From assembly GCA_030601845.1 (NCBI GenBank), contig JAUWAY010000021.1, forward strand, positions 1 to 44,395: a stretch of 44,395 nucleotides of DNA, read 5' to 3'. Source of the stretch: Phycisphaerae bacterium. GTDB lineage: Bacteria; Planctomycetota; Phycisphaerae; Sedimentisphaerales; Anaerobacaceae. The position numbers and the translations under genes are program-made. A model generated the notes under the pieces. It was not told where the DNA came from. It ran no database searches and saw only the letters and a program-made list of their open reading frames with translations. Below are positions 34,224 through 43,083 of this stretch, piece by piece (the stretch's first letter is position 1; every line of letters begins with the position of its first letter).

Positions 34224-34394
34224 TTATTTTCTCCGTATCTTATGAACAGTGTGCTTACGCTCGTTTTTACAAAATTTTTTTAGCTTTAATTTCGGTGTAC
34301 CCTCTGCTACACTGACACTTGTTCGGTAGTTCCTGTGGCTGCACTGTGTACACTCAAGCCAGACATACTCCCTTTTGCTTTTCTTTTTAGCCAT
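34224..34394 (-). CDS. rpmG: 50S ribosomal protein L33 (bL33), three-cysteine form
   Basis: bL33 lies near the E site of the large subunit. The start MAKKKSKREYVWLECTQC gives 56 residues. The upstream MAGMDF is not family-like. The zinc pair Cys15/Cys18 is intact, but the second pair reads C-K-N-E: Cys42 is kept and position 45 is Glu (codon GAG). A four-cysteine zinc site is therefore not formed. It lies between tuf and tRNA-Trp, a common place. Confidence 0.96.
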   Translation of the reverse strand: MAKKKSKREYVWLECTQCSHRNYRTSVSVAEGTPKLKLKKFCKNERKHTVHKIRRK

Positions 34395-34582
34395 AAAGTC
34401 CATCCCCGCCAAGCAGGTTCACTCAACTGAAAACCGCTTCCTTGCCCCGCATCAACTGAGCATACGCTCACGCCTAATTGGTGCTGCTCAGATGCTCAAA
34501 AGATTACACTTTGACCGATGCGAACACCTTCACTTTTGACTCCGGCGCGCGGGGGCAGGGTTCAACACATACTCAGAGATGC

Positions 34583-35797
34583 CTATTCAAGAATCTTGGT
34601 TACCACTCCGGCACCAACTGTCCGGCCGCCCTCACGAATAGCAAACCGAAGACCTTCTTCCATAGCGATTGGGGAAATAATCCGCACTTCCATCGCTATG
34701 TTATCACCCGGCATACACATCTCTGCACTCTTGCCCTCCCGGCTCATTAATGCCTGAACCGAACCGGTAACATCGGTCGTTCTGAAATAAAACTGCGGTT
34801 TGTAGCCCGCAAAGAACGGTGTATGACGACCACCTTCCTCCTTGGTCAAGACATAGACTTCAGCGTGAAACTTGGTATGGGGAGTAATACTGCCGGGTGC
34901 CGCAACAACCTGGCCGCGTTCCAACTCTTTCTTTTCCACGCCGCGCAAAAGCACGCCAATGTTATCGCCGGCCTGACCTTCATCGAGCGTCTTGTTGAAC
35001 ATCTCTACACCGGTAACAACCGTCTTTCGCGTCTCTTCTGCAAGCCCAACAATTTCGACCTCCTCGCCAACGCGGACTTTGCCGCGATCAATCCGCCCCG
35101 TACCGACCGTGCCCCGGCCTTTAATACTGAAAACGTCTTCAACCGGCATCAGGAAGGGCTTGTCCACCTCACGCTCAGGAATCGGAATATAATCATCGAC
35201 CGCCTCCATCAGCTCGTCGATACATTTGCAGCTCTCGTCGCTTTTACCTCCATCTTCCATTGCTTTTAAGGCTGAGCCTTTAATAATAGGAACATCATCG
35301 CCGGGGAAGTCATATTTGCTCAGCAGCTCTCTTATCTCCAGTTCGACCAACTCGAGCAGCTCTGGGTCATCAACCAGATCCACCTTGTTCAAGAAGACCA
35401 CGATTTTAGGCACATTGACCTGACGGGCAAGAAGGATATGCTCGCGGGTCTGGGGCATAGGACCATCATTGGCCGCCACAACCAAAATGGTCCCGTCCAT
35501 CTGGGCTGCGCCGGTAATCATATTCTTGACATAATCAGCGTGCCCCGGACAATCAACATGGGCGTAGTGACGTTTTGGCGTCTCATACTCTACGTGCGCA
35601 GTATTTATCGTGATGCCACGCTCCTTTTCTTCAGGGGCATTATCAATTTCATCGAACTCCTTGATATTGCCCCTGCCAGCATTATGTGCCAGTCGCTTCA
35701 TGATTGCTACCGTCAGGGTCGTCTTGCCATGGTCAATATGACCGATTGTTCCAATGTTCACATGTGGTTTTGTGCGCTCAAATACCGCCTTAGCCAT
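34583..35797 (-). CDS. tuf: Translation elongation factor Tu
   Basis: EF-Tu delivers aminoacyl-tRNA to the ribosome. The start [20 protein letters not shown] gives 404 residues. The GGAGG ribosome binding site overlaps the earlier in-frame ATG, which excludes that start. GTPase motifs are [26 protein letters not shown] and GSALKA. Domains II and III follow to [10 protein letters not shown]. In many bacteria tuf follows fusA. Here it leads the block behind tRNA-Thr and is separated from fusA by all of rpoBC. Confidence 0.98.
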   Translation of the reverse strand: MAKAVFERTKPHVNIGTIGHIDHGKTTLTVAIMKRLAHNAGRGNIKEFDEIDNAPEEKERGITINTAHVEYETPKRHYAHVDCPGHADYVKNMITGAAQMDGTILVVAANDGPMPQTREHILLARQVNVPKIVVFLNKVDLVDDPELLELVELEIRELLSKYDFPGDDVPIIKGSALKAMEDGGKSDESCKCIDELMEAVDDYIPIPEREVDKPFLMPVEDVFSIKGRGTVGTGRIDRGKVRVGEEVEIVGLAEETRKTVVTGVEMFNKTLDEGQAGDNIGVLLRGVEKKELERGQVVAAPGSITPHTKFHAEVYVLTKEEGGRHTPFFAGYKPQFYFRTTDVTGSVQALMSREGKSAEMCMPGDNIAMEVRIISPIAMEEGLRFAIREGGRTVGAGVVTKILE

Positions 35798-35989
35798 CTT
35801 AATATTAACCTCCAATGTGCCCGCCGTGCCGGGACAGGCCTCGGCTCGTCGCGGCAGGTCGTGTTAGTGTTTTTGATTCCTTCACTAATCTGATTTCTAA
35901 AAAACCGCTTTCTAACCACTATATAATTAACTCACAGCCAAGATTGCCGATAAATTGCCACAAACCTCTCGGCTGTCTAACTCGCATTT

Positions 35990-36061
<72 letters not shown>

Positions 36062-36242
36062 AATACCAAATACGCTATTAGCTCTTGGCTTCTCATCCTG
36101 CCAATCGAATACCTAAAGAGCAACTCTGGTTAACTCCCAAGCCAGAAAGGATAAAATTCCCTCTGCTTTCCTGCCTCAATAAACCTGTACACTGAGCGCA
36201 GAAACCCGCAATTACCGGCGACTTTATCAATATAAACCCTGT

Positions 36243-36271
36243 ATTCTATAAAATTAATCGTACAATTACAA
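36243..36271 (-). promoter_or_regulatory. Promoter of tRNA-Thr and tuf, with A/T tracts upstream
   Basis: On the minus strand TTGTAA (-35, 36266-36271), a 17-bp spacer and TAGAAT (-10, 36243-36248). Upstream, 36275-36350 is a dense series of A/T tracts, as expected for an UP element or curved DNA. The 576-bp gap between tRNA-Thr and the HEAT gene otherwise holds only a few small repeats. A second, weaker candidate (TATGAT at 36550-36555) lies nearer the HEAT gene. Confidence 0.5.
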
Positions 36272-36591
36272 ACTTAAAACTAAAAAAAAACCAAAAAATT
36301 CAAAAAAAACAAAAATTTTTTCAATTTTTCTCGCTTTTTGCAAAAAATCACGTCCAAACTGCCCTCCTATCACCACAACACTATACAAATCCCTGCCACT
36401 GTTGCAAACTAACCCGCCTATATCATAAATCTTGCCCATTCTCCGTAGTACTACGAAGGACGAACAAAAATGTGAATTAACTCCCTTCTATTTAAGACAT
36501 TACATATAACCCAAAATTACACACTGTAATTTACAGAAAAACCGTCAAAATCATAGCAAATGCCATAACTATTTTAATAAAAAACACTTAA

Positions 36592-36609
36592 CTCTCTGTG
36601 TTCTCTGTG
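36592..36609. repeat. Nonamer pair (CTCTGTG type)
   Basis: Two copies, CTCTCTGTG and TTCTCTGTG. The same nonamer family, written CGCAGAGAA on the other strand, appears on both sides of 40840-40900. Confidence 0.7.
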
Positions 36610-36637
36610 GCTTTGGAAAATCCCAGCTAAATCCCAG

Positions 36638-38890
36638 CTAATTGTCGGCTTCTTTTGGCTTATCCGACTTCTTGGCTTGGCCAAGGCGCTCAGACCAGCG
36701 TTTCACCTGCTTCTGCCACTTCGGCCTATCCTCAGAGGGCTTTATTTCAGCAAAAACTGCTCTCAATACCTCATTAGGGTCAGCTCCACGGGGTGGTTTG
36801 GATAGATAACTGTCAATTGAACGCACAACAATATCGTTGGGCTCTAAGTCCTTCTCCAACAAGCGATTAGCAATCAATGACCCCGCAAGCTCCACATTTG
36901 GCCACCTCAAATAAACATCCAGCAAGTTACTTAGAATCTGCTCTTTTTCCTCATCTGTCCGGGCAACCTCGCGCAGCATACCAAAGTACTCCGCCGCTCG
37001 CTCAAATTCGCCGATTTCACTATAAATTTGCGCTAACTTCTCCCTAACAGCTCTGAGTATTTTTAGCTCATTTCCGCCACCGACGGCCTTTCGCTCCGCT
37101 ATCTCAAGAAAAGATATCCTCTGCTCATCAGATAACTCGGCTTTAGGGCTTGGCGAGTCAAATTTATCTATCCACTCGGCCAGCACCGCCGCCTCAGAGC
37201 GTTTGAATATTTTGAGCATCCCCTGCCAGGCCGGCTCGCTCTCGGCGCTAGAACCTAACTTTTCAGCCAGCCAAACCAAATCTTCTCCACCCCCAACTTC
37301 ACCAGCCAGGCCTATCAGTTTCTCTCTTACTATGGTGCTGCTATCATTGACAAAATCTCTCAATATTTTCAGTGCTTTCGCTTTATCAATGTATATCAGC
37401 CCAACCACTGCTGCCTCTCTGACCAAATCTTTTTCATCACCCAGAGCATTTTCAAATAAAGTCGCAAATCGCCTGGCTGGTGCATCTTTGTAAACGCTCT
37501 GTCCACACAGGGCTGCCATTACTCCGAGCAATTCTCCACGCAGACCTCCATCGGCCTTATCTTCTTCCTGTTTGTACCTTTCCACAAGTTTGCCAAGATA
37601 TTTATCAACCTCTGCCGATGTTAATCCATCCTGCTCAAGCAGCTTTTTTATAACTTCGGCGCCCTTTTGTGCCCTTCTTGGCTCTTGCTCAGAAAGATAT
37701 TCGGTTGCCAATTCCAAGGTCTGTTCTCTTATTTCCGGGGAAATCTCGATTCCCGAATCGGGCAAAAAGGCGTAGTGGCACGCTCCGCCGAGAGCAACAA
37801 ATAACTCCATTCTGACCTCGCTGTCCTGTTCAATTTCGAGTTGCTCCAGCAGCCGTTCAGCTGAATTCAAGTACACCATTAAAGACAGTAATTTGGCCGT
37901 TTTTAGCCGAACTTCCCTGTTCTGGTCCGAAATCAAATTAACCAGAATCGGCCCGAGTTCTGCGGGCAATTTCCACCTTGGTTTTAGCAGACCCTGATGA
38001 ACCCTTTCCATCGCCCACAATCTCATTACCACTTTTGAATCGGACAAATGCTCAGCTAAAAATTCGCCTTTGGCCTCATCGTCGCCCATCCCATCGTATA
38101 TCTCACCCAACGCCGTCAAATACAGCTCTCGCCACAGGTCCAATTCTTTTTCCAACTCGCGTACCTGCTCCTCCTGGCGCTGACGAATTTTCCAACTCCT
38201 CACGAATTCGTCTTTCCCTTGACGTTTAATTCCATCGATAATCTGTTTGCGAACTTCGGGGTCTTTGCTTACCGGTATGCCCGATGATGTCAGGGCTTTC
38301 TCTGCAGCTGCAGCTACCTGGCTGTCGGGGTCATCAAGCAGTTCCATAAGCTTGATTATCGCCCCAATATCAGGCCGGCTCAATGCATTTATCGCATTCA
38401 ATCTGGCTGGCAGTGAGCCATCTGTTACTATCTCTTCAAGCGGCTTTGATATTTGCTCATACTCGAAAATCAACATTGCTTCCGCAGCCAATTTGGCCCT
38501 GGCAAAATCCTCCTCCGTGGTCAAAATCTCAAGCAGCGGCCCGATAAAGTCGCCCTTTCCCCTTATGGTCTCTTGCGATGCTTTGGCCTGACTCAATGTC
38601 TTGCAAACTGCCACTCGCGCAGCGCTATTTTCAGATTCTTTTAGTGCAGCAAGGAGAATCTGCCTAGCCAATGGTTCCTCGCTAAAAAGCAGCTCGGTTG
38701 CCGCATCGATGCGTATCTGCTCGCTTTTGCCCTCGAGCAGAGTGTTTCTATAGATTTTCAATTGCCTGCCAAGCTTGGCCTCTGCAATAGTATCATTAAC
38801 CGGCAAGGCCGGCTTGTCTGCTCCAACGCTTACCGGCTGGCAGCCTATCACCAACAGCAATGTCACAAAATACAGCCGTTTTACAACCAT
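36638..38890 (-). CDS. Lipoprotein with HEAT-like repeats
   Basis: The chosen start MVVKRLYFVTLLLVIGCQPV gives a clean lipoprotein signal peptide with lipobox VIGC (Cys17), so the 750-residue protein should be anchored outside the cytoplasm. An AGGG lies 8 nt before this ATG. A second ATG 15 codons upstream is possible. The mature part is mostly HEAT/ARM-like pairs of helices (for example EVRLKTAKLLSLMVYLN and LVREAAVVGLIYIDKAKALK). A charged coiled segment lies near residues 235-260, and a TPR-like stretch (IYSEIGEFERAAEYFGML) near the end. An enzymatic motif was not seen. It is probably a scaffold, and its partner is unknown. An 11-bp direct repeat marks its stop codon. Confidence 0.85.
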   Translation of the reverse strand: MVVKRLYFVTLLLVIGCQPVSVGADKPALPVNDTIAEAKLGRQLKIYRNTLLEGKSEQIRIDAATELLFSEEPLARQILLAALKESENSAARVAVCKTLSQAKASQETIRGKGDFIGPLLEILTTEEDFARAKLAAEAMLIFEYEQISKPLEEIVTDGSLPARLNAINALSRPDIGAIIKLMELLDDPDSQVAAAAEKALTSSGIPVSKDPEVRKQIIDGIKRQGKDEFVRSWKIRQRQEEQVRELEKELDLWRELYLTALGEIYDGMGDDEAKGEFLAEHLSDSKVVMRLWAMERVHQGLLKPRWKLPAELGPILVNLISDQNREVRLKTAKLLSLMVYLNSAERLLEQLEIEQDSEVRMELFVALGGACHYAFLPDSGIEISPEIREQTLELATEYLSEQEPRRAQKGAEVIKKLLEQDGLTSAEVDKYLGKLVERYKQEEDKADGGLRGELLGVMAALCGQSVYKDAPARRFATLFENALGDEKDLVREAAVVGLIYIDKAKALKILRDFVNDSSTIVREKLIGLAGEVGGGEDLVWLAEKLGSSAESEPAWQGMLKIFKRSEAAVLAEWIDKFDSPSPKAELSDEQRISFLEIAERKAVGGGNELKILRAVREKLAQIYSEIGEFERAAEYFGMLREVARTDEEKEQILSNLLDVYLRWPNVELAGSLIANRLLEKDLEPNDIVVRSIDSYLSKPPRGADPNEVLRAVFAEIKPSEDRPKWQKQVKRWSERLGQAKKSDKPKEADN

Positions 38891-38947
38891 TAGGGCAACC
38901 CTAAAGAAACTTCTGCTTGTCAACGTAGCTACCATAATAACCCGGAA

Positions 38948-39025
38948 ACCGCATCCAGGTCAAGTCTCGTTTCCCGTGCCCTGTGACCTGAACGGGTCAC
39001 CAGCCACGAGCACCGGGCCACGAAA
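38948..39025. repeat. Inverted heptamer-like array, xerC/D-HEAT spacer
   Basis: Units such as CCCGTGC, CCTGTGA and GGGTCAC are mirrored around GTGACC-TGAACG-GGTCAC. The wording resembles the array at 31498-31553. Confidence 0.65.
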
Positions 39026-39964
39026 CTACGGCCTCGGGTGGAACTTTTTGTGAATCCTGCGTAACCTTTCCTGGTCAACGTGTGTATAAATCTGCGTAGT
39101 GGCTATGTCCACATGCCCGAGCATTTCCTGGATGCTTCGCAAATCCGCTCCACCGGCCAATAGATGCGTTGCGAAACAATGCCTCAATGTATGAACGGTT
39201 AAATTACGCGGCATACCTGCACGAACTGCATACTTTTTAACCAATCTCCAGATTTCAATACGACTCATAGGCCGACCGGTTCGAGAAAGCAGTAGAAAAT
39301 CCGCGCTAAAAGATTTGGCCAATTTCGGCCGCAGCTCCGTCAGATACGCTACTGTCGCTGCGATGGCGGCTTTGCCGATTGGAATTATGCGCTCTCGACC
39401 ACCCTTACCCAGGCAGCGCAGGTAGCCGATGTCAGGGTTCAAATCTGAGCAACGCAGACCCGCTAACTCGCTGGCACGCATCCCGGTCGCATAAAGTAAT
39501 TCGAGCATCGCCCTGTCACGAAGGTAAAAAGGTTCTTTCGGCGAAGGTGTATTAAGAAGATTGATAACCTGCTGTTTGCTGCAGATAACCGGCAGTTTCT
39601 GCCAGAGCTTTGGGCCTTCAAGAATGGTGGTAAAGTCGTCTTCGACAAGGCCGGTAAGCCTGCCAAATCGCAGCAACATTCTTATAGCAACCAGGCAGCG
39701 CTTAATCGAGCTTTCGCTTTTGTTTTCTCTGGTGAGATTCCGCAGATAATTTTGTATAAGGGCCGGCTTTATCTGGTCTAGCTGGTTGATTTCATTGGAT
39801 TTGCAATACTTTAGGAAACCTTTCAAATCGCGGCCGTACGCCAATATGGTGTTTTCGGATAGGCCCGCCTCAACAGTAAGATAGCTCAGAAAGTCCCTGA
39901 CACTCTGCCCTAAAGGCGAAATTGCCAATTTTTCATTAACGGATTGTACTTGCACCAAGGACAT
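39026..39964 (-). CDS. Tyrosine recombinase of the XerC/XerD family
   Basis: Xer recombinases resolve chromosome dimers at dif. The 312 residues have the SAM-like N-terminal core-binding domain (about 20-105) and a complete catalytic set: Arg163 (GMRASEL), Lys187 (GKGGRER), His258 and Arg261 (HTLRHCFATHLL), His284 (GHVDIATTQ) and Tyr293. The length is that of chromosomal Xer proteins, not of phage integrases. It lies upstream of the HEAT gene on the same strand. No dif site or integron-like cassette was found beside it. XerC or XerD cannot be separated by eye. Confidence 0.92.
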   Translation of the reverse strand: MSLVQVQSVNEKLAISPLGQSVRDFLSYLTVEAGLSENTILAYGRDLKGFLKYCKSNEINQLDQIKPALIQNYLRNLTRENKSESSIKRCLVAIRMLLRFGRLTGLVEDDFTTILEGPKLWQKLPVICSKQQVINLLNTPSPKEPFYLRDRAMLELLYATGMRASELAGLRCSDLNPDIGYLRCLGKGGRERIIPIGKAAIAATVAYLTELRPKLAKSFSADFLLLSRTGRPMSRIEIWRLVKKYAVRAGMPRNLTVHTLRHCFATHLLAGGADLRSIQEMLGHVDIATTQIYTHVDQERLRRIHKKFHPRP

Positions 39965-39968
39965 TTCT

Positions 39969-40017
39969 CATATCTCGCGGTTCGATGCTCGATTCTCATC
40001 GCGAGCATCGACTATCA
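39969..40017. repeat. Heptamer array, xerC/D upstream region
   Basis: Seven units in register (CATATCT, CGCGGTT, CGATGCT, CGATTCT, CATCGCG, AGCATCG, ACTATCA). Orientation inverts in the middle (CGATGCT against AGCATCG). Confidence 0.8.
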
Positions 40018-40025
40018 AGTGGGTT

Positions 40026-40053
40026 CCCATTTTGCGACGTATTGCAAAATGGG
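40026..40053. repeat. Dispersed palindrome, copy 2
   Basis: CCCATTTTGC and GCAAAATGGG pair around GACGTATT, and one more wobble pair brings the loop to CGTA. It is the same element as 30830-30855, in reverse orientation. Confidence 0.85.
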
Positions 40054-40131
40054 GTTCCAGTTTAATATCGGCGTTATAATCGAAGCAGCTTTAATCACAA
40101 CCCCAGGAAGAAACAGTGAGAAAAATGATGC

Positions 40132-40160
40132 TTGAGACCAGGTGCAACTGCATATATAAT
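40132..40160 (+). promoter_or_regulatory. Promoter of the small lipoprotein gene
   Basis: TTGAGA (-35, 40132-40137), a 17-bp spacer and the perfect TATAAT (-10, 40155-40160). The expected start of transcription near 40167 gives an 18-nt leader with AGGA before the ATG at 40185. This excludes the longer in-frame start at 40116. Confidence 0.85.
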
Positions 40161-40184
40161 CAGCCAAACTCAGGAAAACCGAAA

Positions 40185-40841
40185 ATGAATAGCGAAAATA
40201 GCATAAAAGCAAAAGGGCAAAAGAGCACAAGTAACTTATGCACTTATGCACTTATAACTTGTGTACTTATGCTGGCAAGCTGTGCCAACGAGCAGCAATA
40301 TGAATCAGTCGAGCAAATCTGCACCCCGCAGATGGACAAAGCCAGGATAATGCAGATAGCCGAAGAGGTCCTCCGCCAGATGCATTTTACTATCGCCAAG
40401 GCCGATGCCGAGACCGGCTTTATAAGGACCAGGCCGCTGCCCGGGGCAAAATTCTTCGAATTCTGGCGCAGCGACAACATCGGGACCTTCAACGCCGCCG
40501 AAGCAAACCTGCACAGTATTCGGAGAATCGCAGAATTAAATATAAGCCGGCCCCCGCGTCTTCTTGGCGAAAACAAGAACGGGGGGCAACTGTGCATTGA
40601 CTGTGATGTAAACGTCCAGAGACTTTCTCTGCCCCAGCGCCAGATTAGCAGTGCCTGGAGCAGACAAGAAATGTTTACGCAAAGCGACTCCTCCATACAG
40701 ACACTAAGACTCCATCCTGAGCAAAAAACAGCTATGGCCTGGGTCGATTTGGGTCAGGACGCAAAACTGGCAACAGAGATTTTAAAGCGAATTGAAAAGA
40801 GATTAACCGCCGAGAACGCTGAGATCGCAGAGAAAAAGTAG
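40185..40841 (+). CDS. Small lipoprotein of unknown function, built partly from repeats
   Basis: The 218 residues are preceded by a good promoter and an AGGA ribosome binding site. The N-terminus has a signal peptide with lipobox LASC (Cys33), so it should be a membrane-anchored lipoprotein. DNA coding for residues ~7-30 (40201-40272) is an inverted array of ~8-bp words (CTTATGCA type). The last residues (TAENAEIAEKK) are encoded by three nonamers of CGCAGAGAA type. The middle (VLRQMHFTIAKADAETGFIRT and so on) looks like an ordinary protein, about 180 residues. A known family was not recognised. The gene may form a unit with galE. Confidence 0.75.
   Translation: MNSENSIKAKGQKSTSNLCTYALITCVLMLASCANEQQYESVEQICTPQMDKARIMQIAEEVLRQMHFTIAKADAETGFIRTRPLPGAKFFEFWRSDNIGTFNAAEANLHSIRRIAELNISRPPRLLGENKNGGQLCIDCDVNVQRLSLPQRQISSAWSRQEMFTQSDSSIQTLRLHPEQKTAMAWVDLGQDAKLATEILKRIEKRLTAENAEIAEKK
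40201..40272. repeat. Inverted octamer-like array inside a signal peptide
   Basis: The right half has CTTATGCA twice, then CTTATAA, CTTGTGTA and CTTATGC. The left half is the same family on the other strand (GCATAAAAG, GCAAAAGGGC, GCACAAG). The array starts and ends as an inverted repeat (GCATAA and TTATGC). It lies wholly inside the coding sequence. Confidence 0.8.
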
Positions 40842-40926
40842 AATAAGAGAAAAGGGAAATAGATTCCTGCTCTTTTTCGTAATGACAATATTGAGAATCT
40901 CCGCGTGCTCTGCGGTCTCTGCGGTA
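40804..40926. repeat. Nonamer inverted element between lipoprotein gene and galE
   Basis: The left arm (40808-40834) has CGCCGAGAA, CGCTGAGAT and CGCAGAGAA. The right arm (40898-40924) has TCTCCGCGT, GCTCTGCGG and TCTCTGCGG, the inverted copy. About 63 bp lie between the arms. The left arm encodes the end of the lipoprotein and the right arm mimics a false galE start at 40905. Confidence 0.85.
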
Positions 40927-40949
40927 AAAAAAGCGACGGAGCACGACTT

Positions 40950-41933
40950 ATGAGAGTACTTGTTTGCGGTGGAGCAGGATATATCGGCAGCAATATGATG
41001 GCCCAGCTTCTCGCCGAGGGCCACGAGCCGGTGGTTTTTGACAATCTCAGTAAAGGCCATAGGTCGGCGGTCGGCAGCGCTGAGTTCGTCGAAGGCGATT
41101 TAGCCGATTACGAATTGCTCATCAAAACGCTCAGAAAATACAGAATCGAAGCAGTAATGCATTTTGCCGCCTTTATCGAAGTCGGCGAATCGGTTGCAGC
41201 GCCACTCAAATACTATCACAACAACGTATCCTGCACGCAGACACTATTAAGCGCGATGGAAGCCGAAAATGTGGAAAAATTCGTTTTCAGCAGCAGTGCA
41301 GCAGTATATGGCATGCCCCAAAAAGTGCCGATTACCGAAAATTCGCCGAAACAGCCAATCAACCCTTACGGCCAGACCAAATTAGCCGTTGAAAGGATGT
41401 GTCACTATCAAAGCCAAACAGGAAAACTCAGCTATGCATCGCTGCGATATTTCAATGCCTGCGGGGCGGGAAATAACGCCACTCTTGGCGAAGACCATCG
41501 GCCTGAATCGCACCTGATCCCGCGGGTTATCCAGGCAGCAATGGGAAAACGCAGCGAAGTCAAAATCTACGGAACCGATTACCAGACGCCGGATGGAACC
41601 TGCATTCGCGATTACATCCATATCGACGATCTCTGCAGGGCACATCTGCTGGCATTGGAAAAATTGGACAAAAGCCGCGAGCTGGTCTATAACCTGGGCA
41701 ACGGAAAGGGCTATTCAGTCAAAGAGGTAATCGAAACAGTTAGAGAGGTTAGTGGTAAAGATTTTAAGGTCGTAGCTGTGGACCGTCGGCTGGGCGACGC
41801 ACCAGTATTAACCTCCGACGCCACAAAGGCAATCAATGAACTCGGCTGGAAAACCGAATTTGGCGAGCTGAAAAAAATAGTCGCAACCGCCTGGCAATGG
41901 CATAACGAGCACCCCGACGGCTACCCGGATTAA
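40950..41933 (+). CDS. galE: UDP-glucose 4-epimerase (GalE-like)
   Basis: GalE interconverts UDP-glucose and UDP-galactose with bound NAD. The start MRVLVCGGAGYIGSNMMAQL (327 residues) has a GGAG 9-10 nt upstream. The Rossmann motif is GGAGYIG (7-13). The short-chain dehydrogenase catalytic set is Ser115-117 with Tyr140 and Lys144 (YGQTK). RYFNACGA and the GDAPVLTSDATKA region near the C-terminus fit the family. It is followed after 72 bp by a ROK sugar kinase on the same strand, which hints at a shared sugar-handling unit. Related epimerases of other sugars cannot be excluded. Confidence 0.92.
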   Translation: MRVLVCGGAGYIGSNMMAQLLAEGHEPVVFDNLSKGHRSAVGSAEFVEGDLADYELLIKTLRKYRIEAVMHFAAFIEVGESVAAPLKYYHNNVSCTQTLLSAMEAENVEKFVFSSSAAVYGMPQKVPITENSPKQPINPYGQTKLAVERMCHYQSQTGKLSYASLRYFNACGAGNNATLGEDHRPESHLIPRVIQAAMGKRSEVKIYGTDYQTPDGTCIRDYIHIDDLCRAHLLALEKLDKSRELVYNLGNGKGYSVKEVIETVREVSGKDFKVVAVDRRLGDAPVLTSDATKAINELGWKTEFGELKKIVATAWQWHNEHPDGYPD

Positions 41934-42005
41934 GTAAACGGTACCTCAACCTCGGTTTTGATATTTTGTGAATTGACTAACCAGCAAACAATCGGAGCCA
42001 AAGCA

Positions 42006-42971
42006 ATGAGTGAGATTTTCATCGGTATCGATTTGGGCGGAACAAATATCAAGATTGGCTGCTTCGATTCGCAGCTTAACCTCATTTCTAAAACAGCCGT
42101 GGCCACTGAAGCGGATATGGGGCCGGAGGTCGTCATTGACAAAATGGCCCAGACAGTTGAAAAACTTCTCGCTGATTCCAATCTTTCCCCGCAGGACGTC
42201 GTCGCCGCAGGTATAGGAACTCCGGGACCGGCAAAATACAGCGAGGGTATCATAATAAAATCCACTAATATGCCAAAATTTAAAAACGTCCCCATCCGTC
42301 AGATGCTAAGCGAAAAGCTCGGCGGGAAACCCGTCTCTTTTGACAACGACGCAAATGTCGCCTGCCTCGGCGAGTATGCCGTCGGGGCCGGCAAAGGCGT
42401 CAACAATATGGTCTTTTTTACACTCGGTACTGGAATAGGCGGCGGGATTATCAACGACGGCAAATTAGTGCACGGCTGTGGCGAAAATGCCGCAGAATTG
42501 GGACATATCATCATATACCCGGATGGCAGAAAATGTAACTGCGGACAAAAAGGTTGCGTCGAGGCCTATGCCTCTGCTGATTCGACGGCCAGAAGAGCTA
42601 CCGAAGCCGTCGAGGCAGGAGCACAATCAAGTTTGAAAAAAGTGCTCGACGAAAAGGGCAAAATAACCAGTAAAGACGTTTACGAGCATTTGGCGGCCGG
42701 TGATGAGCTGGCCAAACAAATAACCGATGGGACGGCTAAAGCACTTGCGCTTACTTGCATAAATATGCTGCACATCACCGAGCCCAAGCGTATAGTCTTT
42801 GCCGGTGGAATGATTGCCGCAGGTGATGTCCTTTTGAATCGAATAAGGGATTACTTCAACGAACATATCTGGACTTTGAAAAAAGAAACGGTCCAGATTG
42901 TTTTCGCGACGCTCGGCGAAGATGCCGGCATCATCGGCGCCGCCGCCCTGGCAAAGCAAGCTCAACCCTGA
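42006..42971 (+). CDS. ROK family sugar kinase, glucokinase-like
   Basis: ROK proteins phosphorylate hexoses with ATP. The start MSEIFIGIDLGGTNIKIGCF (321 residues) has a GGAG upstream. Phosphate-1 motif DLGGTN (9-14), catalytic Asp115 in DNDANVA, phosphate-2 TLGTGIGGG, and the zinc site His167, Cys177, Cys179 and Cys184 (CNCGQKGC) are all present. No N-terminal DNA-binding domain is present, so it is a kinase and not a ROK repressor. Glucose is the likely substrate, but specificity is not proven by sequence. Confidence 0.9.
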   Translation: MSEIFIGIDLGGTNIKIGCFDSQLNLISKTAVATEADMGPEVVIDKMAQTVEKLLADSNLSPQDVVAAGIGTPGPAKYSEGIIIKSTNMPKFKNVPIRQMLSEKLGGKPVSFDNDANVACLGEYAVGAGKGVNNMVFFTLGTGIGGGIINDGKLVHGCGENAAELGHIIIYPDGRKCNCGQKGCVEAYASADSTARRATEAVEAGAQSSLKKVLDEKGKITSKDVYEHLAAGDELAKQITDGTAKALALTCINMLHITEPKRIVFAGGMIAAGDVLLNRIRDYFNEHIWTLKKETVQIVFATLGEDAGIIGAAALAKQAQP

Positions 42972-43083
42972 CATTCCTGTCATTCCCTCGCAATCGAAGA
43001 CCCGGCTTAAGAGGAAACGGGAATCTACAGTGTCGTCATTTTTCTGGATTCCAGTCTTTCACAAAAACGACAGTTAGACAGGC
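42972..43083. other. Spacer with worn TCATTCCC element
   Basis: The space between the convergent ROK and larE genes contains TGTCATTCCC, later GGGAATCTACAG, and then CTGGATTCCAG. This looks like a degraded member of a common TCATTCCC...GGGAAT palindrome family. A clear intrinsic terminator was not seen. Confidence 0.4.

Noticed and set aside
40905-40949. A longer galE start 15 codons upstream
   Set aside because: Those codons are the right arm of the nonamer element, and a GGAG ribosome binding site is correctly spaced for the ATG at 40950.
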